Positions 25,223 through 32,488 of a DNA stretch of 64,000 nt are shown here, one piece after another; within the stretch, counting starts at the first letter, position 1, and every line of letters starts with the position of its first letter. Made by a program: the position numbers and the translations under genes. This DNA comes from Parasulfuritortus sp036391875 (GTDB taxonomy: Bacteria > Pseudomonadota > Gammaproteobacteria > Burkholderiales > Thiobacillaceae), in assembly GCA_036391875.1 (NCBI GenBank), contig DASVZA010000039.1:1-64000 (forward strand). The letters run 5' to 3'. The notes below the pieces were generated by a model. That model saw only the letters and a program-made list of their open reading frames with translations, did not search any database and was not told where the DNA came from.

Positions 25223-26278
25223 TTACAGAACAGCATTGAAAACGTAGCCCACCAGCAGGATGCCGGCCGCGACGACGCCGGCGAAAGTGGCGATCAGGCG
25301 GGGCTTGAGCACCTTGCGCAGGATGAGCATCTCCGGGGCCGAGAGGGCGATCACGCTCATCATGAAGGCCAGCACCGTGCCCAGGGCCGCGCCCTTGCCG
25401 AGCAGGGCCTGGACGATGGGGATGACCCCGGCCGCATTGGTGTACATCGGCACGCCGATGGCGACCGCCGCCGGCAGGGACCACCAGGGGGCGTCCTTGC
25501 CCATGATCGAGGCCATGAAGTCCTCCGGCACGTAGCCGTGGATGCCGGCGCCCAACGCGATGCCGGCGATGATGTAGGGCCAGACCTTGCCGACGATCTC
25601 GCGCACGTGGCCGAAGCCCGCGTCGATGCGCTCGCCCCAGGTCATGGCGCTGCCTTCGACGGTGGCCGGCGCGACGGTGTTCTGCATGGCGCGGACCCAG
25701 TCTTCCAGATGGTGCTCCATGCCCAGCTTGCCGATCACCAGGCCGGCGACGATGGCCACCGTCAGGCCCAGCCCCAGGTACAGGGCGGCGACCTGCCAGC
25801 CGAACATGCCGAACAGCAGGGCCAGGGCGACCTCGTTCACCATGGGCGCCGAGATCAGGAAGGAGAAGGTCACGCCGAGCGGCACGCCGGCCTGCAGGAA
25901 GCCGATGAACAGCGGCACCGCCGAGCAGGAACAGAATGGTGTGACGATGCCGAGCGAGGCCGCCATCACGTTGCCCACGCCCAGCCGCTTGCCCGACAGC
26001 AGGGCGCGGGTGCGCTCGGCCGAGACGAAGGTATGGACGATGCCCATGGCGAAGACGATGCCGGTCAGCAGCAGCAGCACCTTGGGTGTGTCATAGAAGA
26101 AGAACTGCAGCGCCCCGCCCAGGTGGCTGGCGGGGTCCACCGGCAGGGCCGCGACCAGCGCTTCGGCGGCGGGCGCCAGGGTCTGGTAGAGGGCGAACCA
26201 GAGCACGCCGGCCAGGGGCAGGAAGAACAGCGGCTGTTTGCCGGGCCAGCTTTTCAGTCGTGCAGTCAGTGCGTGCAT
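25223..26278 (-). CDS. ArsP/PF03773-type permease
   Basis: The ATG at 26278 (MHALTARLKSWPGKQP) gives 351 residues with about eight to ten membrane helices. The hallmark ASLGIVTPFCSCSAVPLFIG lies near residue 106, with the repeat APMVNEVALALLF and the second-half GVPMYTNAAGVIPIVQALL. The CSCS cysteine pair is conserved in this family, some members of which export trivalent methylated arsenicals. Given arsM about 1 kb upstream, organoarsenical export is a reasonable inference, but other substrates are possible. The 150 bases upstream contain no recognised promoter. Confidence 0.85.
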   Translation of the reverse strand: MHALTARLKSWPGKQPLFFLPLAGVLWFALYQTLAPAAEALVAALPVDPASHLGGALQFFFYDTPKVLLLLTGIVFAMGIVHTFVSAERTRALLSGKRLGVGNVMAASLGIVTPFCSCSAVPLFIGFLQAGVPLGVTFSFLISAPMVNEVALALLFGMFGWQVAALYLGLGLTVAIVAGLVIGKLGMEHHLEDWVRAMQNTVAPATVEGSAMTWGERIDAGFGHVREIVGKVWPYIIAGIALGAGIHGYVPEDFMASIMGKDAPWWSLPAAVAIGVPMYTNAAGVIPIVQALLGKGAALGTVLAFMMSVIALSAPEMLILRKVLKPRLIATFAGVVAAGILLVGYVFNAVL

Positions 26279-26429
26279 GTCGAGATCTCCGAATCCTGCG
26301 GGCGGGCTTGATGCCCCGATATCCAAGTAGACGAACCAGGTGTGCAAAAGATGCGGGGTGGGCGCGATTTTTTGCGAATACCCGGCGCCTGGCCTCAAGT
26401 ACGGGGCGAGACGCCCTGCCGACCGCCGA

Positions 26430-27020
26430 CTAGTGCGGCGGCCGCGGCACGAAGCAGCACACCTTGCCGGCTTCGTCGAAACGGACCTGGCAGACGCCGG
26501 TCAGATGCGCGCGCAATCGTTTGCGGGCCCGTTGCAGGCGGGATTTCGCGGCCGGCAGGGACAGTCCCCGCAACCGGGCGTAATCGGTCTGGTTCATGTT
26601 TTCCAGGTCGCACAGGGTCAGCGCGTCGCGGTCTTCTTCGGACAACTCGGCCAGGGCGCGCGGCAGGCAGGCGGCCAGGCTGTCGACCGCGTCGGGTTCA
26701 TCGGACTCGGCGGCCAGCTCTTCGGGCAGTTCGATCTCCTCCCGCTTCAGCCGCAGCCGGTCGGCCAGGGCGTTGCGGCCCACCTCGAACAGCCAGGCCC
26801 TGGCGTTGCCGATCTCGCAGAATCGCTGGTCCTGGCGCAAGGCCTTGAGGAACAGATCCTGCAGCAGGTCTTCGGCGTCGTGGCGGCTGCCGAGCCGGCC
26901 GCGCAGCCAGGCGCGCAACTCGGTTTCGTGCCGCTGCCAGGCGGTCAGCAGGCAGTTCAGGGCCGTTTCGGGGGCGGGATGATGGCGTTCGCTCGGCATG
27001 GTAGGGCGATTTTCCATCAT
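26430..27020 (-). CDS. SigZ-like ECF sigma factor
   Basis: The start is one of several ATGs (27023, 27020 or 26999); 27020 gives 196 residues. Sigma region 2 reads GSRHDAEDLLQDLFLKAL and region 4 reads LSEEDRDALTLCDLENM, then TDYARLRGLSLPAAKSRLQRARKR (two adjoining parts, TDYARLRGLSLP and AAKSRLQRARKR). The C-terminus GVCQVRFDEAGKVCCFVP is characteristic of SigZ-like factors and contains three cysteines. No anti-sigma gene adjoins it. It lies 23 bases downstream of arsM, so it should be transcribed with the arsenic operon. Confidence 0.85.
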   Translation of the reverse strand: MMENRPTMPSERHHPAPETALNCLLTAWQRHETELRAWLRGRLGSRHDAEDLLQDLFLKALRQDQRFCEIGNARAWLFEVGRNALADRLRLKREEIELPEELAAESDEPDAVDSLAACLPRALAELSEEDRDALTLCDLENMNQTDYARLRGLSLPAAKSRLQRARKRLRAHLTGVCQVRFDEAGKVCCFVPRPPH

Positions 27021-27043
27021 TTCGGATCGCTTGCGGCAGGTGC

Positions 27044-27838
27044 TCACGCCGGTTTCACGGCCTCGATGCTGGCCGAGGCGATGTGGCGCTCGACGCCGCG
27101 CCCCGGCGCCCACTGGCTGATGTATTCGGCGCTGGCGTCCTTGGGCGCGATGCGGATGGCCTCGAATCCGGCCGCAGCCAGCAGGGCGATCAGCTGGTCG
27201 ACGCTGGCGGCGCCGGCCACGCAGCCGGTGTAGAGGGCGACCTCCGCCTTCATCTCATCCGGCAGCTCGGCGGTCAGGACGATGTCGGAGATGGCCAGCC
27301 GGCCGCCCGGCTTCAGCACCCGCATGCAGTCGCGGAACACCTGGGCCTTGTCGGGCGATAAGTTGATGACGCAATTGGAGATGATGACGTCGACCGTGGC
27401 GTCGGCGACCGGCAGGTGCTCGATCTCGCCCAGGCGGAAGTCGACGTTGGCGTAACCGCCCTTGGCCGCGTTGGCGCGGGCCTTGGTCAGCATGTCCGGG
27501 GTCATGTCGACGCCGATCACCCGGCCCGTCGGCCCGACCGCGCGGGCGGCCAGGAAGGCGTCGAAGCCGGCGCCGCTGCCCAGGTCGAGCACGGTCTCGC
27601 CGGGCTTGAGGGCGGCGATGGCCTGCGGGTTGCCGCAGCCTAGGCCGAGATTGGCGCCGTCGGGCACGGCGGCGGTCTCCTCGGTGCTGTAGCCGATGCC
27701 TTGGGAGAGCAGTTCGGCGACCGACTGGTCGGACGGCGTGCAGCAGCTCGGACCGCAGCCGCAGCCGCCCTCGCGGGCGATGGCGCCGTAGGCGTCGCGG
27801 ACTTGTTGGCGGATCTGGTCGTGTTCGGTGGCGGACAT
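27044..27838 (-). CDS. arsM: Arsenite S-adenosylmethionine methyltransferase
   Basis: ArsM methylates As(III) using SAM. The ATG at 27838 gives 264 residues with a Rossmann methyltransferase motif (VLDLGSGAGFD near 83). The three arsenite-binding cysteines are C68 (GLGCGNP), C156 (SNCVINLSP) and C206 (YTGCVAG). An N-terminal cluster C26, C28, C32, C33 (GGCGCGPSCC) is common in bacterial ArsM and could help bind As or receive it. It starts 10 bases after the carboxymuconolactone-decarboxylase-like gene. Confidence 0.95.
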   Translation of the reverse strand: MSATEHDQIRQQVRDAYGAIAREGGCGCGPSCCTPSDQSVAELLSQGIGYSTEETAAVPDGANLGLGCGNPQAIAALKPGETVLDLGSGAGFDAFLAARAVGPTGRVIGVDMTPDMLTKARANAAKGGYANVDFRLGEIEHLPVADATVDVIISNCVINLSPDKAQVFRDCMRVLKPGGRLAISDIVLTAELPDEMKAEVALYTGCVAGAASVDQLIALLAAAGFEAIRIAPKDASAEYISQWAPGRGVERHIASASIEAVKPA

Positions 27839-27848
27839 GGTGTTCTCC

Positions 27849-28163
27849 TCAGCAGCAGGATTGTCCCGACTTGGTCGGCGTGCAGCAGCTGCCGCCCGAT
27901 TCGACCACGGCGATGCCGGCGAACGGGTTGGGCTTCGGCGCGGTGCAGCCGGCATAGGCCTCGTCGAACGCGGCGTCGAGCTTTTGCGCCGCTTCGTCGC
28001 GGATGTGGCGGGCGATCTCGATCACCGAGTCGATCTGTTCCTTCGATACGCCGTATTGCTTCAGGCGGTCGACCTGGCACAGGCCCTGTTTGGGATGGTT
28101 GGACGCGATGTTGGCGGCGAGCGAGACCAGCGCGACGATGGAAGGATGCAGTTCGTTGCTCAT
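27849..28163 (-). CDS. Carboxymuconolactone-decarboxylase-like protein with CC tail
   Basis: This 104-residue protein is helical, with VALVSLAANIASNHPKQGLC and VSKEQIDSVIEIARHIRDEA resembling the AhpD/CMD fold. The C-terminal 30 residues carry C-rich motifs, GGSCCTPTKSG and a terminal QSCC. The SCCTP motif also occurs in the N-terminus of the ArsM encoded just downstream. The usual AhpD catalytic CxxC is not obvious. Its place inside the ars operon suggests a thiol or arsenic-binding role, which is inference. Confidence 0.65.
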   Translation of the reverse strand: MSNELHPSIVALVSLAANIASNHPKQGLCQVDRLKQYGVSKEQIDSVIEIARHIRDEAAQKLDAAFDEAYAGCTAPKPNPFAGIAVVESGGSCCTPTKSGQSCC

Positions 28164-28186
28164 GGCGTAATCCTTTGTGTGAGTGC

Positions 28187-29110
28187 TTATTCGCTGATGA
28201 ATTGGGTGTAGGCCTGGTTCATGTTGGTCCGGTGCAGTTCGTCGTAATGCTCCAGGTGGCGGAAGGCGGGCATCTCGGCGTACTTGTTGAGCACGGTTTC
28301 CATGTCGTCCATGTTGTGCGCGGCCGGGGCGATCTTGTCGATCAGGAAGTCATAGTAGTCGCCGGTGTCGCGCTTGGCGCGGGCCAGGTCGCTGACCCGA
28401 CCGTGGCCGGGCACGATGAACACCGGCTGCAGGGCTTCCATGGAGCGGAAGGCGCGCTGGCCGTTGCGGATGTTGGCGCTGGGCGGAATGCCGAGCATGC
28501 GGTCGACGAAGACCAGGTCGCCGGTGAAGATGACCTTGTGCTTGGGCAGCCAGACCCAGGCGTCGCCTGGGAAGTGGGTGTCGGTGTAGCGCAGTTCGAG
28601 CGTCTCGCCGCCCAGTTGCAGGCTGGCCTGGTCACCGTCCAGGGTATGAGTCGCCGGCAGCGCCTTGGTGCCTTGCATGCGGTCGCCCAGGAAGCGGCCC
28701 ATGCCTTGCAGGGCCTGGGCCGCATTCGCCACCTGGGTCGCGGCGGTGCGCTTCATGGCGATGATCTCGGCACCTTTCGAAGCGAAATAGTCGTTGCCCA
28801 GCCAGCGGTGGTCCTGGCTGCCGGTGTTGATCACCCAGCGCACCGGCTGCTTGGTCACCTTGGCGATGGCGCCGGCCAGCTTCTCGGCGCCCAGTCGGCA
28901 GGCGCCGGAGTCGATCAGGATCACGCCCTGGCCGGTGACGACGACGCCGTAGTTGGCATTGAGACCGTCGTTCTCGGGGCTGCGCTGGACGGTCGGGCCG
29001 ACGATGGCGTAGACGTTGTCGACCACCTTTTCGAGCTTGGGCTGGTAGGCCGTTTCGGCCTGGGCATTGACGGCGAACAGAGCGGCGAAGAAAAGCAAGA
29101 ATTTAGGCAT
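28187..29110 (-). CDS. Secreted metallo-beta-lactamase-fold protein with degenerate metal motif
   Basis: This 307-residue protein has a signal peptide (MPKFLLFFAALFAVNAQA) and a metallo-beta-lactamase fold: VVVTGQGVILIDSGACRLG, then YTDTHFPGDAWVWLP, IFTGDLVFVDRML and FIVPGHGRVSDL. The first metal motif, normally HxHxDH, reads INTGSQDH (residues 94-101), so the Asp-His is kept while both earlier His are lost. The distal His and the bridging Asp remain. It may bind one metal, act on a different substrate, or be non-hydrolytic. It lies between acr3 and the CMD-like gene in the arsenic operon. Confidence 0.82.
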   Translation of the reverse strand: MPKFLLFFAALFAVNAQAETAYQPKLEKVVDNVYAIVGPTVQRSPENDGLNANYGVVVTGQGVILIDSGACRLGAEKLAGAIAKVTKQPVRWVINTGSQDHRWLGNDYFASKGAEIIAMKRTAATQVANAAQALQGMGRFLGDRMQGTKALPATHTLDGDQASLQLGGETLELRYTDTHFPGDAWVWLPKHKVIFTGDLVFVDRMLGIPPSANIRNGQRAFRSMEALQPVFIVPGHGRVSDLARAKRDTGDYYDFLIDKIAPAAHNMDDMETVLNKYAEMPAFRHLEHYDELHRTNMNQAYTQFISE

Positions 29111-29122
29111 GGTTGTTCCTTG

Positions 29123-30202
29123 TTATTGTCGATTCAGGCCGGCTTCGTACCAGCCCTTGCTCCGGTTGACGATCCTGACCACCAGCAACATCACGGGTAC
29201 CTCGATCAGCACGCCGACCACCGTGGCCAGCGCTGCACCGGATTCGAAACCGAACAGCGAGATGGCTGCGGCCACCGCCAGCTCGAAGAAGTTGGAGGCG
29301 CCGATCAGGGCCGAGGGGCAGGCCACGCTGTGCTTCTCTCCCGCCACGCGGTTGAGGCCATAGGCCAGGGCCGAGTTGAAGAAGACCTGGATCAGGATGG
29401 GCACGGCTAGCAATGCGATGACCAGCGGCTGCTTGAGGATGGCCTCACCCTGGAAGGCGAACAGCAGTACCAGGGTGGCGAGCAGGGCCAGGATGGACAG
29501 GTGGCCCAGCGTCGCCAGGGTGGCGTCGAACCGCGCCTGGCCCCGTTTCAGCAATGCCTTGCGCCAGGCCTGGGCCAGGATCACCGGGATGACGATGTAG
29601 AGCACGACCGAGGTGAACAGCGTCGCCCAGGGCACCGTGATCGCCGACAGGCCGAGCAGCAGGCCGACGATGGGGGCGAAGGCGAAGACCATGATGGTGT
29701 CGTTGAGCGCCACCTGGGACAGGGTGAAGTAGGGGTCGCCGTCCGACAGCCGGCTCCAGACGAAGACCATGGCGGTACAGGGCGCGGCGGCGAGCAGGAT
29801 CAGGCCGGCGACGTAGCTGTCGAGCTGGTCGGCCGGCAGGTAGGGTGCGAACCAGTGGCGGATGAACAGCCAGGCCAGCAGGGCCATGGAGAACGGCTTC
29901 ACCGCCCAGTTCACCAGCAGGGTGACGCCGATGCCGCGCCAGTGTTCCTTGACCTGGTGCAGGGCGCCGAAGTCGATCTTCATCAGCATCGGGATGATCA
30001 TTACCCAGATCAGCAGGCCGACCGGGAGGTTGACCTGGGCCACTTCCATCCGGCCCAGCGCCTGGAACGGCGCCGGTGCCAGCTGGCCCAGCGCCACGCC
30101 GGCGACGATGCAGAGCGCGACCCAGAGCGTCAACCAGCGCTCGAACAGGCTCATCGGCGCGCCGGCTGCGCGCTTGGCGGTGACTTCGCACTGGGCGGAC
30201 AT
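29123..30202 (-). CDS. acr3: Acr3-type arsenite efflux permease
   Basis: Acr3 expels arsenite driven by the proton gradient. The 359-residue protein has ten predicted membrane helices. The conserved cysteine lies in LILLAAAPCTAMVFVWSRLS, and the typical segments WVMIIPMLMKIDFGAL and GASNFFELAVAAAISLFG are intact. The ATG at 30202 lies 2 bases downstream of the arsC stop, indicating co-translation. No arsB, arsA or arsD is present. Confidence 0.95.
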   Translation of the reverse strand: MSAQCEVTAKRAAGAPMSLFERWLTLWVALCIVAGVALGQLAPAPFQALGRMEVAQVNLPVGLLIWVMIIPMLMKIDFGALHQVKEHWRGIGVTLLVNWAVKPFSMALLAWLFIRHWFAPYLPADQLDSYVAGLILLAAAPCTAMVFVWSRLSDGDPYFTLSQVALNDTIMVFAFAPIVGLLLGLSAITVPWATLFTSVVLYIVIPVILAQAWRKALLKRGQARFDATLATLGHLSILALLATLVLLFAFQGEAILKQPLVIALLAVPILIQVFFNSALAYGLNRVAGEKHSVACPSALIGASNFFELAVAAAISLFGFESGAALATVVGVLIEVPVMLLVVRIVNRSKGWYEAGLNRQ

Positions 30203-30204
30203 GG

Positions 30205-30618
30205 CTACAGGTCCAGCGCTTCGCGCACGGCGGGTATCAGCCGGGCGCGGATGTCGTCGCGCACGGCGACGAAGGACTCCAGCGGCTCGCCGTGCGGATC
30301 GTGGAAGGGCAGGTGGATGCTGGGCACCGGCTTGGGAAAGATCGGGCAGGTCTCCTTGGCGTTGTCGCAGACGGTGACCACCAGGTCGATGGATTCATTC
30401 AGGAAGACGTCGACATCCTTCGGGGACAGGCCGTCGGTCGGCAGGTCGAGCTGCTTGAGCGCCGCGATGGCGCCGTCGGCGACCTTGGGCTGGGGCCGGG
30501 TACCGGCGGAGACGGCGCGTGCCTTGCCGGCCAGGTCGTGGTTGACCAGGGCCTCGGCCATCTGGGAGCGGCAGGAGTTGCCGGTGCACAGGATCAGGAC
30601 GGTGGGGATGGTGTTCAT
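30205..30618 (-). CDS. arsC: Arsenate reductase, thioredoxin-coupled type (first copy)
   Basis: This 137-residue reductase has the low-molecular-weight phosphatase fold. The P-loop LCTGNSCRSQMAEA holds the catalytic C11, and C84 and C91 (VTVCDNAKETCPIFP) form the redox relay characteristic of the thioredoxin-coupled ArsC family. GTRPQPKV and FHDPHGEP also match. It reduces As(V) to As(III) for Acr3 and ArsM. It follows the second arsC copy by 27 bases. Confidence 0.93.
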   Translation of the reverse strand: MNTIPTVLILCTGNSCRSQMAEALVNHDLAGKARAVSAGTRPQPKVADGAIAALKQLDLPTDGLSPKDVDVFLNESIDLVVTVCDNAKETCPIFPKPVPSIHLPFHDPHGEPLESFVAVRDDIRARLIPAVREALDL

Positions 30619-30645
30619 GGTTTCGCTCGCGTATGGGTAATGGGG

Positions 30646-31152
30646 TTATTCGGGTTTGACTTGGCCGATTTCCTGCAGCCGTTTCTTCAGCGTGAGGGTG
30701 TCCAGTTTGTCGAGCGGGAGATTGGCGAACAGCGAAATGCGGTTGTACAGATAGTTCCAGGTCTGGAAGAAGGCCTTGCGTTTGGCCTCGTCGTCGCCCT
30801 GGACTTCGGCCGGATCGGGCACGCCCCAGTGGGCGGTCATCGGTTGGCCGGGCCAGACCGGGCAGGCCTCGCCAGCGGCCTTGTCGCAGACGGTGAAGAC
30901 GAAGTCCATCTCCGGCGCGTCGGGGGCGGCGAACTCATCCCAGTCCTTGCTGCGCAATCCGTCGACCGGCAGGCGGTTCTTCACCAACAGTTCGAGCGCG
31001 AACGGATTGACCTGGCCGGCCGGATGGCTGCCGGCGCTGTAGGCCATGAAGCGGCCTTTTCCGATGAAGTTCAGGATGGATTCGGCAATGATGCTGCGGG
31101 CGGAGTTGCCGGTGCAGAGGAACAATACGTTGAGGGGCTGTGCAGCGTTCAT
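30646..31152 (-). CDS. Arsenate reductase paralogue (second copy)
   Basis: This 168-residue paralogue has P-loop LCTGNSARSIIAES with C13, and the relay cysteines C89 and C97 (FTVCDKAAGEACPVWPG). It differs from its neighbour in lacking the second P-loop cysteine and in having about 30 extra C-terminal residues. The product resembles the ArsC/ArsI-like group found in Gram-negative ars operons. Two reductases of different lineage in one operon may use different reductants or substrates. Confidence 0.9.
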   Translation of the reverse strand: MNAAQPLNVLFLCTGNSARSIIAESILNFIGKGRFMAYSAGSHPAGQVNPFALELLVKNRLPVDGLRSKDWDEFAAPDAPEMDFVFTVCDKAAGEACPVWPGQPMTAHWGVPDPAEVQGDDEAKRKAFFQTWNYLYNRISLFANLPLDKLDTLTLKKRLQEIGQVKPE

Positions 31153-31199
31153 GGTGCGCTCTGGTGGTGGAGGGTGGCTGATCCTAGCCTGCAGACTGT

Positions 31200-31219
31200 T
31201 TCATATATATGAATTGACG
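31200..31219 (-). promoter_or_regulatory. Candidate second ArsR operator between arsR and arsC
   Basis: The 72-base space contains the perfect palindrome TTCATATATATGAA (31200-31213). Next to it on the minus strand is TATTCGTCAA, the same half-site found in the operator upstream of arsR. It could let ArsR control transcription into the arsC genes separately. Confidence 0.4.
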
Positions 31220-31224
31220 AATAC

Positions 31225-31569
31225 TTATGTGCAGCAGCGGACCGGCCGGTCGACCATGCCGCCCAGCCGTTTGTTGTCTTCCTCGGCATCCGGGTTGGGG
31301 GTGTCGCGGCCCAGGGTTTCCAGGATGCGGTAGGCCCAAAGCGGCAGTTGCGGGTCGAGCCGATAATAGATCCAGGTGCCTTCGCGCCGGACGGCGAGCA
31401 AGCCGGCTTCGCGCATGACGGCCAGGTGCCTGGATATCTTGGGCTGGGGCGTCTCCAGGGCCGCTGTCAGTTCGCAGACGCACAGTTCGCCATGGGTCAT
31501 GAGCAAGGACAGCAGGCGGCGCCGGGTAGCGTCGGACAGGGTGGTGAAGAAATCCTGGGTTTCGATCAT
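31225..31569 (-). CDS. arsR: ArsR-family arsenic-responsive repressor
   Basis: This is a 114-residue winged-helix repressor. It carries the arsenite-sensing ELCVCEL (C30 and C32 from the start chosen) in the DNA-recognition region, LETPQPKISRHLAVMREAGL as helix-turn-helix and an additional terminal RPVRCCT. The upstream ATG at 31578 overlaps the -10 box of the promoter, so the ATG at 31569 is preferred. That makes the message probably leaderless. It is the first gene of the arsenic operon. Confidence 0.93.
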   Translation of the reverse strand: MIETQDFFTTLSDATRRRLLSLLMTHGELCVCELTAALETPQPKISRHLAVMREAGLLAVRREGTWIYYRLDPQLPLWAYRILETLGRDTPNPDAEEDNKRLGGMVDRPVRCCT

Positions 31570-31576
31570 GTGGCTC

Positions 31577-31604
31577 ATTATATTCGTCAAAACGAATATA
31601 GCAA
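31577..31604 (-). promoter_or_regulatory. arsR promoter overlapping its operator
   Basis: On the minus strand TTGCTA (31604-31599), a 16-base spacer and a perfect TATAAT (31582-31577) form a good sigma-70 promoter. An inverted repeat TATATTCG-N6-CGAATATA (31579-31600) fills the spacer, the expected arrangement for ArsR repression. The expected start of transcription coincides with the ATG at 31569. Confidence 0.7.
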
Positions 31605-31615
31605 GGGATGGCGGA

Positions 31616-32488
31616 TCAGGCGGCCAGCGGCAGGACGATCAGGGCGCCGAGGCAGATGGCGAAGTGGAGGAAGACCTTGAGCCGATAGCGGTTGACCAGC
31701 TTTTCCGGCGGGTGGTTGGAGATCAGGTAGGGGCGGACGTTGCGCGGACGGAACAGGATGTGGTCGGGCGGCGTATCGAGGATCGCCTGGCGCCGGGCCG
31801 CCACCTCGCGCTGGGCCGCGGCGCGGGCCAGCAGCCATTCCTGATCGTCGATCTCGCCGTTGTGGTCCAGGTCGAAGCGGCGATGCAGTTCGGACGGGTC
31901 CTGCTTCCAGTCTTCCAGCAGGTTGCCGATCTCGGCGCGTTCGTCGAAGCGGCTCAGGGCGCCGCCCCGGGTGCCGAATTCACCCAGGGCGTAGATCGGC
32001 GCATCGTAAAGCAGCAGTTCCTCCTCGATGCGGTAGCCGCCGTCCTCGTGGCTTGCCTTGGTGTCGGTCAGGATGTTGGCGCCGATCGGGTCGATGAGGC
32101 AGCGGCCGGTGCCGTCGTCCAGGATGAACGGGACATCGCTTTCATCTGAGTCGATGTGGCGCCAATTGTTGTCCTTGCGTTCGAAGCGTGCGTAGCGGTA
32201 CCACAGGCAAGGCAGGCGGTTGATGGGGCTGTAGACCGTCTGATCGGGCATGGGCCGGCCGGTGCCCATCAGCTCGACGTAGCCCTGGGCCGCCGAGCCG
32301 ACGCGCGAGGTCGGCGTGTCGCGGATGGCGCGCAGCCGGCGCAGGTTGATCAGCCAGGCCGCCAGTGCCAAAAGGATAACCGCGGCGGTACAGCCGATCC
32401 GGATGAGCGGCCGGTCGAACAGGTAGCCGAGCGGGATCAGCAGCAGGTAGCCGCCGAAGGCCGCCAGCTCCTGCCAGGAGCGGAACAT
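31616..32488 (-). CDS. GIDE-like membrane protein with EF-hand
   Basis: This is a 290-residue protein with two N-terminal helices, a cytoplasmic or periplasmic domain, and a final membrane segment (LKVFLHFAICLGALIVLPLA). The central part (YSPINRLPCLWYRYARFER, then FILDDGTGRCLIDPIGA) resembles the GIDE domain found in bacterial partners of LemA. A calcium-binding EF-hand loop appears at FDLDHNGEIDDQEW. The stop of LemA and its ATG share bases at 32488. The joint occurrence of LemA and GIDE-like proteins is known from many bacteria, though the function is not established. Confidence 0.78.
   Translation of the reverse strand: MFRSWQELAAFGGYLLLIPLGYLFDRPLIRIGCTAAVILLALAAWLINLRRLRAIRDTPTSRVGSAAQGYVELMGTGRPMPDQTVYSPINRLPCLWYRYARFERKDNNWRHIDSDESDVPFILDDGTGRCLIDPIGANILTDTKASHEDGGYRIEEELLLYDAPIYALGEFGTRGGALSRFDERAEIGNLLEDWKQDPSELHRRFDLDHNGEIDDQEWLLARAAAQREVAARRQAILDTPPDHILFRPRNVRPYLISNHPPEKLVNRYRLKVFLHFAICLGALIVLPLAA

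Noticed and set aside
24240..31569. A mercury resistance operon
   Set aside because: GDCCVxC and small thiol proteins also occur with mer genes, but no merA, merT, merP or merR is present and arsenic genes dominate.
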